Source of the DNA: Natronoplasma sp964602715
Lineage (GTDB): Archaea; Thermoplasmatota; Thermoplasmata; Halarchaeoplasmatales; Halarchaeoplasmataceae
Length of the DNA: 46,186 nucleotides
Direction: 5' to 3'
NCBI GenBank assembly: GCA_964602715.1
Contig: CAZRSB010000011.1
Span: 1 to 46,186, forward strand
Shown: one piece after another, positions 1-9,496 of the stretch
Layout: the number at the start of each line of letters is the position of its first letter
Position numbering within the stretch: the stretch's first letter is position 1
The notes under the pieces: generated by a model
The model's database searches: none
What the model saw: only the letters and a program-made list of their open reading frames with translations
What the model was told of the DNA's origin: nothing
Made by a program: the position numbers and the translations under genes

Positions 1-199
1 AAAATCTCTATCAGCCGACATTGATTTCAAATCTTCTTATTTCGGGATGAAGCCACCAAAGTCAAAACCTTAATATACAAGTTATGTTTTCACATCGAAT
101 CGAGTACATATAATTAGCTATTCCAAACGGGATGGTGACAAGAGATCAGATGTATGATGAGTGAAAAACATGTTCGAATGTATCAAAAAGGAGAGTGAA

Positions 200-3100
200 A
201 TGATGGAGAAAATCAAAATCGAAAATGGTAGGAGAAATTTCAGTAGAATAGCGAATGTGATTTTTTTAGCGGTACTACTTATATCGGTATCAATAGTTCC
301 CGCAACTTCTATTTCTCAATCTGAAGATGTTTATGATGAAATCTCATTTCACGTATATGATGATTCACTTGAAAATAACATAATCTCGCCCTCAGAGTAT
401 GGATGGTATGGCTCTGAAGAATTAACCGTTGAATGGGATTATGTTAGCGATGTTCCTATCGAAGAACATGAAGTATTCGTAGAGAGGGTATTTCAAGAAG
501 GATGGGAGTCTAGAGGGACCACTGACAAGAACTATATGGAAGATGTGAAGGTGAGAACATCAACAGGACTAGAGATAAAGGTGGAAACTAGAGATGAGGC
601 AGGAAATAGCGCTACAGATATTATTGAAGCTCAGATCGATCTAAGAGATCCTAAGGTTGATATAGAATCGCCCGAACCTTTTAAATGGTATGATTCTAGC
701 GAGATAAAAGTTGAATGGAATCCTCGAAAATTCCTCGGACCTTCAGATATAGAAGAGTGTGAGGTGTTCTTGAATGGACAATCACTGGGAAAAACATCTG
801 GAAAAACATCTGAAAGGGAAATGAATATCGATATCGATGATGGAAAAGATCACGAGATAAGAGTTGACACATATGATGAAGCAGGAAATAGTGATACGGA
901 TGAAATAGTCATCCATGTGGATACAGAGCCCCCTGATATAGAAATAGTTTCTCCAGTAGAAAGAGAGTGGTACCCAGGAGGGAAGTTGAACGTAGAATTT
1001 GATATATATGATCATGGCCTTTCTGAAATCAAAATATGTGAGGTGTTTTTGGAAGGGGAATATAAAGGAAATACAACCCGTGATAATATAGAAATAGTCC
1101 CAGATAAGGAGGGAGAAGATTTAGAACTTGAGGTAGAAGCTACAGATAAAGCGGGAAATACTGGTAACGAAACTATTGAAATCAATATCGATGATTCTCC
1201 CCCTCAAATAGATATAGAAAATCCTAAAGAAGAAGAAAAATTAGATAGAAAAGATGTGAATGTTAGTTGGGATGCTAATGGAATTTTATCAGAAATCTCG
1301 CATTATAAGGTGAGACTTGGATATGGTGCCTGGCTCGATGTTGAAGAAAATAGATCTTCTTATATTTTTGAGAATCTTGATGATGGAAACCATTCTGTTA
1401 CAGTAAAGGCTGTAGATGAAGTAGGAAATGAGGCAGAAAAATCTGTAAATTTCACTGTAGACACTGTTCCTCCAGAAATTGAAATAAAAACACCGGAAGA
1501 AGGATGGTATGGCTCGAAAGATCTCATGGTTGAATGGGATACAGATCATCAGGGTCCAACTACTATCGAGCATGAGGTATTCGTAGACGGACGATCTCAT
1601 GGAAATACAACCAACACAGAGATGTTAATAGAAGATATTCCAGAAGGTGAAGATAGACAAATCAAGGTTGAAGCTAGGGATGAGGCTGGAAATTTAGATG
1701 ATGATATTGTGGTGGTCGGGATCGACATCACATCTCCCACAGTTAATTTAATATATCCTGAAGATGGCGAGACCATAACTGGAGATCCAGGAGTAATAGC
1801 AGAGTGGGAGGGCGAAGATAATATCTCAGGAATCCATAAATACCAATTGCGTCTAAATCATGAAGATTGGATAGATATCGGTAAAAATACGACTTACAAC
1901 TTAGATGAATTTACTCAAAGGGAGAACAAACTAGAAGTAGAAGTTTTTGATAGAGCAGGGAACAGCGAAACAGATTTGATAGAATTTTCACTCGGTCCCC
2001 CTACTTGGAAAAACCCTCCTCTTTTATCACCAGAAAACGATACTTATGATACTGAGGACAAATATGATTTTGAATGGGAAGAAGCTGAGAGTCCTGCCCA
2101 TATAGAAAGTTACAGATTACAGATATCAGATCATCGAGGATTTCACAATTTGCTTTACGAATTTGAGGTTGAGAGTTCTACTACCTACAAAACTCATACA
2201 TTTGATGAAGAGGCAACATACTATTGGCGAGTAAAAGCGGTAGATAAAGTGGGCAATTCAAATATCACAGAGGTGAATCAGCTCACCTTTGATGAAACAG
2301 CACCAGAAGGAGATATAGATATAATAGCAGACGAAATCATCGATGGAAAGAAGATGGTAGAAGATGCTGATATAACTATTAATATGAGTTTTTACGATCA
2401 TCTTACCTCAGAAAGATCAGCTGAGATGGAGATATCTAAAAACGGAAATTTCACAGAAGATTGGCAGCCGTTTAAAAGTGAGATGAATTATTCGCTTCAA
2501 GAGGAAGGAGATTATACCTTCTTTGTGAGGTTCAGAGATAGATCTGGACTCATCTCTGAAACCTACAATGATACTGTTACATATGGAAGTTTCGAAAATG
2601 ATCTGAAGGTAGAAAAAATCGGGAATGGCACTGTGATAATTGAACCCGAAAAAGAAGGATATGAATTTGGAGAAGATGTGGTAATAAAAGCAGAACCACA
2701 CACTGGTTGGACGTTTAAGAGATGGAGAGGAGAAATTGATGAATTGGAAGACGAGACCAAAAAAGAGATAGCTGTAGAGATGACAGAGGATAAGTATTTA
2801 GAAGCTGAATTTGTGAGAGATGAGTTTAAATTGGAGATATTATCAGATGGGGATGGTATGGTTAATCCTGATGTGGGTGAACACTTTTACGAGTATGAAG
2901 AAAAAGTCGAGTTGGAGGCTACACCTCATGACTCTTGGGGCTTTGAGAGATGGAGCGGCTATTTAGAGGATGCAGATAAAAAATTATCTTTCGAGATGCC
3001 TGCAGAAGATATCACCATCACTGCAAATTTTGAAAGTGAGACTTATACATTAAATACAACACTGATAGGAGAGGGCACCGTGGATATAGAACCTCAAAAA

Positions 3101-5179
3101 GATCATTATGAGCGTGGAGAAGAAGTTCAACTAATTTCAAAGCCAGACGACGGATGGGTATTCGATAAGTGGTCAGGAGATATATACGGATTAGAGAATG
3201 ATACGCAAAATGAAATCAGAGTAAATATGACCGATGATATGAATCTAACAGCAGAATTGACTAGAGATAAATTTGATTTAAAAATAGAAGTTGTAGGCAA
3301 TGGAACCACAAATCCTTCAGAAGGTGTTCATCCGTACGAATATGAAGAAGAAATCCTGATTGATCCTTCGCCAAACAAGTATTGGCACTTAGCCAATTGG
3401 TCTCTAGATGGTGAAGAAAAAGAAGGTGAGATAACCGTTGCTATGACGCAAGATAAGAACGTTACGATACACTTCGAAGAGAATCTGATAGAAGACGTAC
3501 ATGATCTACAGGAAATGAAAGAAAATCTTGACGCTTATTACAAGCTAGCTAATAACATAGATGCGTCGGAAACTGAGGAATGGAATGATGGTAGAGGATT
3601 CGATCCCATAGGAGAAGAAGGAGACAGTTTCAATGGTAAGCTTTTAGGACAAGATCATGTGATCATAGATCTTCATATAGATAGACCGTATGAAGATTAT
3701 GTTGGTTTATTTGGTGATCTTAGTGACGATGCTGTAGTTCAAAACATCGGATTAAGAGGCGCAGGTATAACAGGGAACGAGTTTGTAGGAGGTGTAGCAG
3801 GCTCATCTTCAGGCACTATCACCAGTTCTTATACCAATAGCGTAATAATAGGAGAAAATAACGTTGGTGGCATCAGCGGTAGAAATTTAGGTAACATAAA
3901 TATAACATTTTCAGCAGCAGAAGTGAATGGCGTCAATAATACAGGGGGACTAGTAGGTTGGAACTTTGGAGGAGCAATAGAGGATTCATACTTTTTAGGA
4001 GATGTTCTTGGAGTTAGAGGCGCGGCAGGAATAACTGGGATAAACAATGCTGAAGGGAATATCACCAATATTGTGATGGCTGGTGAAGTCGATGGAGAAG
4101 AATTTATAGGTAGTATAGTAGGCCAAAATCACGAAGGTACGGCACAAAACATGTATTGGATTGAAGAGATATGTGACAAAGGTGGTGAAGGGATAGGTAT
4201 TTCAGTAGAACAGATCACAGGATCAGATGCGTTAGAGAGTTTAAAAGGGTTCGATTTTGCGACCATTTGGGACGTAGTAGATGCAGATCACGCAGATGCT
4301 GATGAAGATAGACTCCCTGTATTGAGTGACTTACCAATAGAGAGTCAGGTTATTCATCAGGATATACCTGATGAAGAATATCAAATAGATGAGTCTTTAT
4401 TGTCCTCGTACTGGCCAATTATCGGCATGTTAAGTGTTATCGGAGTGATATGTATCATCCTCATTATTAGAAAAAAAGATGTATTTGATGGGAAAAAAGA
4501 AATAGAGGATGATGTAAATCAAAACGATAGGAACCAGCCTTCTTATCAGAGAGTTGATAGAATAGAGAATAAAACAAGTGGGGCTTCTTTATCTGAATCT
4601 ACTCATAATTCTGATCATAAGGGGTCAAATACTTTTGGTTCCTCTTCTCAAGAAACATTAGAAGAATTGAAGAAAGTGATCCATGAAAATTTAAACAGGA
4701 ATAAAAATTCAGGGGCATCCAGGCAGGAATTATATGATAAGATCATTCCTGAAGGTGATATTTCTTCTGATTTAGAAGAAGATATAGATAACGCACTACA
4801 GATTTTGGAAAAAGAAGAGAAGTTGGCACGCATACCAGAAAATGATGGTGATGACTTTTTTATTTCAAGGGGAAGCTCACATCATCCTCAAAATCGTTCT
4901 CCACCTGTGGAAAAGGAAAACTCAAAATCAATACCAGTAGATAGATATCCTATCAAAAATATGAACTATGGTGGTAAGAGTGCTGATGAAATGATAATTC
5001 ACTATTTAAAAGAGAATGGCAAAAAAACAAAAAGGGAAATTTACACACATCTAGTCAAGGAAAAAAGATTTACTCAGCCGTATAAAGAATTTGAAAAGAC
5101 AGTTAATACCCTGATAGAATATGAAGATCTGGTTCGGGAGCCTCGAGAACATGGGGATGATCTACTCAAAATTGCGTAA
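200..5179 (+). CDS. Giant surface protein with Ig-like, InlB-type and GLUG repeats, one TM segment and cytoplasmic winged-helix-like domains
   Basis: Unrecognised as a whole; the domains are readable. From the ATG at 200 the product is 1659 residues. This start is preferred over the in-frame ATG at 161 because AAAGGAG lies 6 bases before it and it places a signal peptide at residues 1-38. Then come about six Ig-like repeats (to ~600; recurring D-E-A-G-N and D-T-x-P-P motifs), an FN3-like domain, four InlB B-repeat-like units (~800-1093; G-x-G-T-V and W-x-F-x-x-W), GLUG-type repeats (~1167-1313; G-G-V/I-x-G), a TM helix (~1403-1425) and a ~230-residue cytoplasmic tail. The tail has two winged-helix-like segments (~1483-1556 and ~1592-1659) split by a polar linker. 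Known: such ectodomains are adhesive or sensory. Inferred: a surface receptor or adhesin whose tail may bind DNA. Confidence 0.8.
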   Translation: MMEKIKIENGRRNFSRIANVIFLAVLLISVSIVPATSISQSEDVYDEISFHVYDDSLENNIISPSEYGWYGSEELTVEWDYVSDVPIEEHEVFVERVFQEGWESRGTTDKNYMEDVKVRTSTGLEIKVETRDEAGNSATDIIEAQIDLRDPKVDIESPEPFKWYDSSEIKVEWNPRKFLGPSDIEECEVFLNGQSLGKTSGKTSEREMNIDIDDGKDHEIRVDTYDEAGNSDTDEIVIHVDTEPPDIEIVSPVEREWYPGGKLNVEFDIYDHGLSEIKICEVFLEGEYKGNTTRDNIEIVPDKEGEDLELEVEATDKAGNTGNETIEINIDDSPPQIDIENPKEEEKLDRKDVNVSWDANGILSEISHYKVRLGYGAWLDVEENRSSYIFENLDDGNHSVTVKAVDEVGNEAEKSVNFTVDTVPPEIEIKTPEEGWYGSKDLMVEWDTDHQGPTTIEHEVFVDGRSHGNTTNTEMLIEDIPEGEDRQIKVEARDEAGNLDDDIVVVGIDITSPTVNLIYPEDGETITGDPGVIAEWEGEDNISGIHKYQLRLNHEDWIDIGKNTTYNLDEFTQRENKLEVEVFDRAGNSETDLIEFSLGPPTWKNPPLLSPENDTYDTEDKYDFEWEEAESPAHIESYRLQISDHRGFHNLLYEFEVESSTTYKTHTFDEEATYYWRVKAVDKVGNSNITEVNQLTFDETAPEGDIDIIADEIIDGKKMVEDADITINMSFYDHLTSERSAEMEISKNGNFTEDWQPFKSEMNYSLQEEGDYTFFVRFRDRSGLISETYNDTVTYGSFENDLKVEKIGNGTVIIEPEKEGYEFGEDVVIKAEPHTGWTFKRWRGEIDELEDETKKEIAVEMTEDKYLEAEFVRDEFKLEILSDGDGMVNPDVGEHFYEYEEKVELEATPHDSWGFERWSGYLEDADKKLSFEMPAEDITITANFESETYTLNTTLIGEGTVDIEPQKDHYERGEEVQLISKPDDGWVFDKWSGDIYGLENDTQNEIRVNMTDDMNLTAELTRDKFDLKIEVVGNGTTNPSEGVHPYEYEEEILIDPSPNKYWHLANWSLDGEEKEGEITVAMTQDKNVTIHFEENLIEDVHDLQEMKENLDAYYKLANNIDASETEEWNDGRGFDPIGEEGDSFNGKLLGQDHVIIDLHIDRPYEDYVGLFGDLSDDAVVQNIGLRGAGITGNEFVGGVAGSSSGTITSSYTNSVIIGENNVGGISGRNLGNINITFSAAEVNGVNNTGGLVGWNFGGAIEDSYFLGDVLGVRGAAGITGINNAEGNITNIVMAGEVDGEEFIGSIVGQNHEGTAQNMYWIEEICDKGGEGIGISVEQITGSDALESLKGFDFATIWDVVDADHADADEDRLPVLSDLPIESQVIHQDIPDEEYQIDESLLSSYWPIIGMLSVIGVICIILIIRKKDVFDGKKEIEDDVNQNDRNQPSYQRVDRIENKTSGASLSESTHNSDHKGSNTFGSSSQETLEELKKVIHENLNRNKNSGASRQELYDKIIPEGDISSDLEEDIDNALQILEKEEKLARIPENDGDDFFISRGSSHHPQNRSPPVEKENSKSIPVDRYPIKNMNYGGKSADEMIIHYLKENGKKTKREIYTHLVKEKRFTQPYKEFEKTVNTLIEYEDLVREPREHGDDLLKIA

Positions 5180-5548
5180 TTTACTTCTAGTATGTGACCG
5201 GGAAGAAACCTTCCGCAAGGATCATCGTCCTCTTAATCCTCGTTATAACTGCGGATAGGTAGGTGATTAATGGACTGTAAAGAAAAATACAGCAAAAGTC
5301 CGAATATTACGGTATAGACTTTGAATTGGTATATGAATCATACACGAGTAAATGTTCCTATTTGGACGTTGAATAAATATCTACAATGAAATAGTGTTTT
5401 CATGTGTTTGGAAAGTGACCCTATGGACTGCTCTCATAGATATTTAACGAAAAAATTTGGAGAAGAGGGCTGGAAAGTAAAACACTAGATGATTTTTAAA
5501 TCAAGATATTCACAAGACTTATTAATAACAAAACAGTAGAATGTATTG
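5180..5548. other. 369-base spacer with decayed IS sequence
   Basis: No intact gene is seen. The middle carries a short TnpB-like fragment (separate entry at 5281). Other short open stretches, such as a 22-codon GTG-started hydrophobic frame at about 5196-5264 and a 21-codon ATG frame near 5425-5490, show no recognisable family and may be debris of the same insertion. The last ~40 bases contain an AT-rich TATA-like element (about 5518-5528) suited to leaderless transcription of the protease gene at 5549. Confidence 0.6.
5281..5376 (+). pseudogene. Remnant of an IS200/IS605-type TnpB (C-terminal region)
   Basis: A start-less open stretch of about 31 codons ends in TAA at 5374-5376. Its translation contains E-Y-Y-G-I-D-F-E-L-V followed by E-S-Y-T-S-K-C-S-Y-L-D. 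The order G-I-x-x-x-x-V-x-E-S-Y-T-S-K-x-S-x-L-D is characteristic of the C-terminal catalytic part of archaeal and bacterial TnpB/OrfB proteins. An in-frame stop lies just upstream and the G-x-R-x-x-R-G and N-A-D-x-N-A segments that normally follow are absent. Read as a relic of an inserted element that has otherwise been lost. The match is by eye over a short stretch. Confidence 0.55.
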
Positions 5549-7402
5549 ATGGGAAACCGGCCAGAAGACTACGATAATGAGATAGATTTTGTTCAGGATA
5601 CTATCAGTAAGTATTTTCCTGTATATAAGACTGAAGTAGATTTCGATATAATTACTATTTATGTTCAAGCTCCTCCAAAGGAAGAACTTGAAGATAGATT
5701 TGAGTCTCTAAGGAAAGAGCTTGTTCCTAAGAACTATATCCCGAGGATAATAGAAAAACATGGTGAACATCTTATAAAGGTGAAAAAGCAGGAAGAAAGA
5801 AAATTTCGAAGTATAAAAACAAACGCAGTTATGCTTGGAATCACCATAGCTACCACATTAATAGCTGGAGCCTGGTGGTGGTCAAATTATGATCCAGTGG
5901 GGCAAGGTATTTTTACACTTCATAACCTAAGAAATGGTGCACTATATTATACGTTACCCGTGCTTCTAATTTTAGGAACTCATGAGATGGGGCATTACTT
6001 TTTGGCTAGATACCATGGGATCAAGGCATCTTTACCATTCTTTATACCCATGCTACCCCCCTTGGGAACGCTTGGGGCCGTGATCAGTATCAGAGAACCA
6101 ATACCTGACAAAAAATCCCTTCTAGACCTAGGAGTAGCTGGTCCTATTGCGGGTTTTGTCGTAACTATCCCAATAACTATCATAGGGTTATACCTTAGTT
6201 CAGTCATGCCGGCCACTGTTACTCCACCTACTGAAGGTATCAGACAGGTCTGGAATTTACCAGCTATCATGCAGGGTCTCGATATTTTGATCCCTTGGGA
6301 AGTAGGCGATACAATGCATCCTACTCTTTTTGCAGGTTGGCTTGGATTTTTGGTTACCGGACTGAATTTATTGCCTGCATCTCAATTGGATGGAGGTCAT
6401 GTATTTAGAGCATTATTTGGTGAAAAATCCAAATATGTGAGTTATGCAGCTTTTGCTTTCCTGATGATAATGGGGATATGGATGTATTTAGGTTGGTTGA
6501 TATTAGGTTTTTTCATCCTTTTCCTTGCTGGAGTAAAACATCCTCCCCCGTTAAATGATCTGACCGATTTAGATAAAAAGAGAGTTATAGTTGGTGCGGT
6601 TGGTATCGGATTACTTTTAGTAAGTTTTCACCCGCTGCCCATCGAACAGGAGGAATTCAGTTATGAATTTAAGATCGAGGTGGAAGAGGAATTGGACCAA
6701 GAAGTGATATTTGGAGAATCAGTCAATTATACATTGACATTGGAGAATCAGGCAGAAAATGTAGATGTAGACGAAGGTATAGAATACAGGATAAATTATT
6801 CTCTTTCAGATGACACCTGGTACTCTAATCTGTGGATCAAAGAAGATGATGAATGGATAAGAGGAGAAAGTCCACATAATATAACCCTAGAAGAAGGACG
6901 TTCTCAAACATATAAGTTGGAGATCAGACCCGTCCAAGATTCTATAGATATGGAAAACGAAGTAATATTTACTGCTGAAACAGATGTGGCTAGAGAAACA
7001 ATGGAGAGAAATAAAACCATGAATGTAATTGTAGGATATGGATTTGATTTTGAAATAGAATCTGAAATATTATCACTTGATGATGATAACATAGGTATCT
7101 CTAGAATAGAGGATCAAAGGGCAAAATTTAACTTTTCATTATGGAACAGGGGACAGAAAGATAGTTTTGAACTGGCCTCAAAGAATGTAAGTTCAGAAAA
7201 TTGGTCATTTGAGTTTTTAGATAATGAAGAACAGAAAGAAACATTGGATTTAGAGCTATCCTATGGCGAGGAAGTAAATATAACATCTTATTTGAAGTCG
7301 GTAGAGGATAATGATGATAATATAGTTACAGAAATTGTAGTAGTTCGGTCTAAAGAGACTGGTCAAGAAAAACTCATAAGCGTAATAGGGATTAGGACCT
7401 AG
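5549..7402 (+). CDS. M50 family (site-2 protease-like) membrane zinc metalloprotease with C-terminal Ig-like domains
   Basis: 617 residues from ATG 5549; the TTG at 5546 is a less likely start. The N-terminal ~85 residues are soluble; six or so membrane helices span ~90-365. The zinc-protease motif H-E-M-G-H is at 145-149, preceded by a helix, and the second motif L-D-G-G-H has its Asp at 281, giving the His/His/Asp metal site of S2P enzymes. G-P-I-A-G-F lies in the conserved helix after the catalytic motif. Residues ~370-617 are an acidic, non-membrane extension resembling NEW3/CARDB-type beta-sandwich domains found on archaeal surface proteins. Known: S2P enzymes cut within membrane helices, often releasing regulators. 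Its neighbour upstream is a membrane protein with DNA-binding-like cytoplasmic domains, a tempting but untested substrate. It is convergent with the methyltransferase gene, with one base between stops. Confidence 0.9.
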   Translation: MGNRPEDYDNEIDFVQDTISKYFPVYKTEVDFDIITIYVQAPPKEELEDRFESLRKELVPKNYIPRIIEKHGEHLIKVKKQEERKFRSIKTNAVMLGITIATTLIAGAWWWSNYDPVGQGIFTLHNLRNGALYYTLPVLLILGTHEMGHYFLARYHGIKASLPFFIPMLPPLGTLGAVISIREPIPDKKSLLDLGVAGPIAGFVVTIPITIIGLYLSSVMPATVTPPTEGIRQVWNLPAIMQGLDILIPWEVGDTMHPTLFAGWLGFLVTGLNLLPASQLDGGHVFRALFGEKSKYVSYAAFAFLMIMGIWMYLGWLILGFFILFLAGVKHPPPLNDLTDLDKKRVIVGAVGIGLLLVSFHPLPIEQEEFSYEFKIEVEEELDQEVIFGESVNYTLTLENQAENVDVDEGIEYRINYSLSDDTWYSNLWIKEDDEWIRGESPHNITLEEGRSQTYKLEIRPVQDSIDMENEVIFTAETDVARETMERNKTMNVIVGYGFDFEIESEILSLDDDNIGISRIEDQRAKFNFSLWNRGQKDSFELASKNVSSENWSFEFLDNEEQKETLDLELSYGEEVNITSYLKSVEDNDDNIVTEIVVVRSKETGQEKLISVIGIRT

Positions 7403-7403
7403 A

Positions 7404-8390
7404 CTATTTTTTTTTAAAAACAGTGAAATGTCTTGTTAAGGATCCATGCACTTTCATCTTATGTCTTTCTTCTAAGTGTAGATATTTTTTCCCCAATTCA
7501 ACATAGCTATCATCCGGAAATATAGCAGACAGATACCCGTTATTTTTCAGTTTTTCTTTTGAAGTTTTAAATAATCTCTTATAAATGTCCGAAACGTCTT
7601 CTTTTAGAGTTGAAGAAGCCCTCCCATATGGAGGGTCTGTAACGATACAATCGATATCATCGGGTATAGTTTCAGCTACATCACCGGTAAAGACTTTTGC
7701 TTCGATACAAAATTCTTCTAGATTTGTTCTGCAGCCATCTACCATTTTCTTATCTTTATCACCGCCAGTAGCTTTTAGTCCCATCAGCCCGGCTTCTATT
7801 AATACTCCTCCAGTTCCACAAAAAGGATCATGTATCCTCGCTTTTTTTCCAGGTCTTGCAAGATTTATCAAGGCCTTGGTATATCTAGGTTTTAGAGAGA
7901 TGGGTGAAGAATACGGTCTATTTTTCACTTCTCTCTTTTCTAGCGCTTTTTTATCCGACTCATAAATTTTTTTGCCGATGTAGTTTTTCTCACCTATCAA
8001 AACGAACAATTCATAGTCAGGATATTCCAAGTCTATCTGATTTGTCTTGGATATAATATCTCCTAGTTCTTTTTTGATCTTTTGGGAGTTGCCCTCGGAC
8101 CTTTCAAGTCTTCTAGTCCTAACGGCAGCGGTTCCATCTGATAGGTCTAAAACCTCATTGTTTTTTGGATACTGACCTGCCCTATAGATACCTATCTGTT
8201 TGAAAAATCTGTGGGTAAGTCCAAGCCTTTTTCTTAAATGTTGAATAGGACAATCGGTTTTTAAAGATAAGATCCCAGGTTCTTTTGCAATCAGTTCATA
8301 TTCACAGGACAAACCTTGGATTACTCCAAATATTTCTGCCCTTGAAAGGTCGTAGTTTGGTCCTACTAGCTCGAAAAGGAGTTTAGTCAT
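7404..8390 (-). CDS. trmG10: tRNA (guanine-10-N2) methyltransferase, Trm-G10/Trm11 type
   Basis: 328 residues. The N-terminal ~150 residues fit the ferredoxin-like plus THUMP RNA-binding module of archaeal Trm-G10. The C-terminal half is a class I AdoMet methyltransferase: the glycine-rich AdoMet loop D-P-F-C-G-T-G-G and the catalytic D-P-P-Y-G motif (Asp at 252), the N6/N2-type signature also used on guanine N2. Known role: mono- and dimethylation of G10 in tRNA. Its ATG overlaps the stop of the thioredoxin-like gene by four bases (ATGA), so the two are almost certainly co-transcribed and translationally coupled. Confidence 0.88.
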   Translation of the reverse strand: MTKLLFELVGPNYDLSRAEIFGVIQGLSCEYELIAKEPGILSLKTDCPIQHLRKRLGLTHRFFKQIGIYRAGQYPKNNEVLDLSDGTAAVRTRRLERSEGNSQKIKKELGDIISKTNQIDLEYPDYELFVLIGEKNYIGKKIYESDKKALEKREVKNRPYSSPISLKPRYTKALINLARPGKKARIHDPFCGTGGVLIEAGLMGLKATGGDKDKKMVDGCRTNLEEFCIEAKVFTGDVAETIPDDIDCIVTDPPYGRASSTLKEDVSDIYKRLFKTSKEKLKNNGYLSAIFPDDSYVELGKKYLHLEERHKMKVHGSLTRHFTVFKKK

Positions 8391-8659
8391 TTTATTAATT
8401 TTTCTATATAGTCTTTTAACTCATCGTCCTCTATATTTTCCACGAAAGCTACTTCTCCGTTTATAATTATAGTGGGTACATGGGTGATGTCATGTTCGTC
8501 TACCATCTCTGGTACGTCCTTTGGAAGATGATATTTAACTTCTACCTGATCCATATCTTCGGTGACTCTTTTTACTGTCTCTTTCGCGGGAGGACAATCC
8601 GGACATGTATCAGTATAGATAAAATCGATCTCTATGTTTTTTTCATCTTTTTCAGGCAT
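8387..8659 (-). CDS. Small thioredoxin/glutaredoxin-like protein (CPDC)
   Basis: 90 residues. After a short acidic N-terminus comes a beta strand (I-D-F-I-Y-T) leading into T-C-P-D-C-P-P, a redox-type C-x-x-C active site, then a helix, and the cis-proline motif T-H-V-P-T-I-I-I-N-G-E typical of the thioredoxin fold. Length matches the small archaeal glutaredoxin-like thioredoxins. It is the first gene of a two-gene minus-strand operon with the tRNA methyltransferase; no functional link between the two is known to me. It probably serves as a general disulfide reductase or thiol carrier in the cytoplasm. Confidence 0.85.
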   Translation of the reverse strand: MPEKDEKNIEIDFIYTDTCPDCPPAKETVKRVTEDMDQVEVKYHLPKDVPEMVDEHDITHVPTIIINGEVAFVENIEDDELKDYIEKLIK

Positions 8660-8798
8660 GCTATCGGAGATACTTAATCAAAGGTCACCTTTTAACTTTT
8701 TCATCTACACATCAAATTTTTTGTCTCGACATAGACGAAATCTTTATAAAATTTGAACCCTATATGGGAATTTAAGGGAAATATAGAGGTGTATTAAT

Positions 8799-9098
8799 AT
8801 GAATCAAACAGAAGAGGAGGAAGTAGGTTTTATAGAAAAAACAAAAAATTTTTTTAAACAGAGGCCAGTGACACCTTCCAAGAAAGCAGATCTTTTTATC
8901 GAAGAAAACTTGCCAGATTATATAAAGAGATACAAATTAGCTAAACGTTCAGATCTAGGCGGTGTTGATAAAAAAGTTGAAGAATATGTTGAGGAAGTCT
9001 CAAAAATGAAACAATGGAAGAATAAAACTGATCGCAGATTGGAAAAAAATAAGAGGAAAGTCGATCGTTTATTGAAGAAATATGGAGTGGAGGAATAA
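8799..9098 (+). CDS. Short charged coiled-coil protein, paralogue 1 of 3
   Basis: Not a family I recognise. 99 residues, soluble. The start is supported by GAGGTG 7 bases upstream, and a TATA-like TTTATAAAA lies at about 8743-8751. Residues ~31-53 contain a segment L-F-I-E-E-N-L-P-D-Y-I-K-R-Y-K-L-A that recurs in the next two genes, followed by a Lys/Glu-rich predicted coiled coil to the C-terminus. It opens a tight four-gene operon (spacings 2, 54 and 15 bases), each gene with its own purine-rich ribosome site. The shared motif suggests the three proteins assemble with each other. Confidence 0.75.
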   Translation: MNQTEEEEVGFIEKTKNFFKQRPVTPSKKADLFIEENLPDYIKRYKLAKRSDLGGVDKKVEEYVEEVSKMKQWKNKTDRRLEKNKRKVDRLLKKYGVEE

Positions 9099-9100
9099 AG

Positions 9101-9442
9101 ATGCCAGTAGCATTTTACGTGGTTTTAGCACTGTTGATAATCGTTCTCGTCGTTGCATTTCTATTCTTTTTAGGGGAAAGAAGAAGAAAAACGGCCTTGG
9201 AGGAAAAGTATGGACATGTGCCAAGTCATACTGAGTTATACTTTGAAGAGTACTTCGATGATATAATTCAAGAGTGGGATCTGGTGGGAAAAGAGAGAGC
9301 CCAGAGCTGGACAGAGAGGATGAATAAACGCCTTCAAAGAGTATCAGATAAACTACAGAGTGTTAAAGAGAGGAAAGAAAATATTGACGGAGAGATGGAC
9401 AAAATAGAATCCCAGATCGATGAACTCGAATCTATGGGATAA
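9101..9442 (+). CDS. Membrane-anchored coiled-coil protein, paralogue 2 of 3
   Basis: 113 residues. One N-terminal membrane helix (~4-24) is followed by basic residues R-R-R-K, so the rest should be cytoplasmic. Residues ~45-68 repeat the operon motif as E-L-Y-F-E-E-Y-F-D-D-I-I-Q-E-W-D-L-V; residues ~70-112 are a heptad-like coiled coil. It begins two bases after the preceding stop, with GGAGGAA overlapping the end of the upstream gene, indicating coupling. Of the three related proteins only this one has a membrane segment, so it could tether the assembly. Function unknown. Confidence 0.75.
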   Translation: MPVAFYVVLALLIIVLVVAFLFFLGERRRKTALEEKYGHVPSHTELYFEEYFDDIIQEWDLVGKERAQSWTERMNKRLQRVSDKLQSVKERKENIDGEMDKIESQIDELESMG

Positions 9443-9496
9443 AATGCCTGTCCTGAAAATCGAAATGAAATGTAAAATAAAAAGGAGGATGTAATT

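Noticed and set aside
1..20. Possible start of a minus-strand gene (ATG at 20 reading out of the window)
   Set aside because: Only six codons are visible, so it cannot be supported.
5196..5264. Short hydrophobic GTG-started frame as a leader peptide or toxin
   Set aside because: 22 codons, no ribosome site, and located in a stretch of decayed insertion sequence.
7585..7965. 126-codon plus-strand open frame
   Set aside because: It lies wholly opposite the methyltransferase catalytic domain, which has clear motifs.
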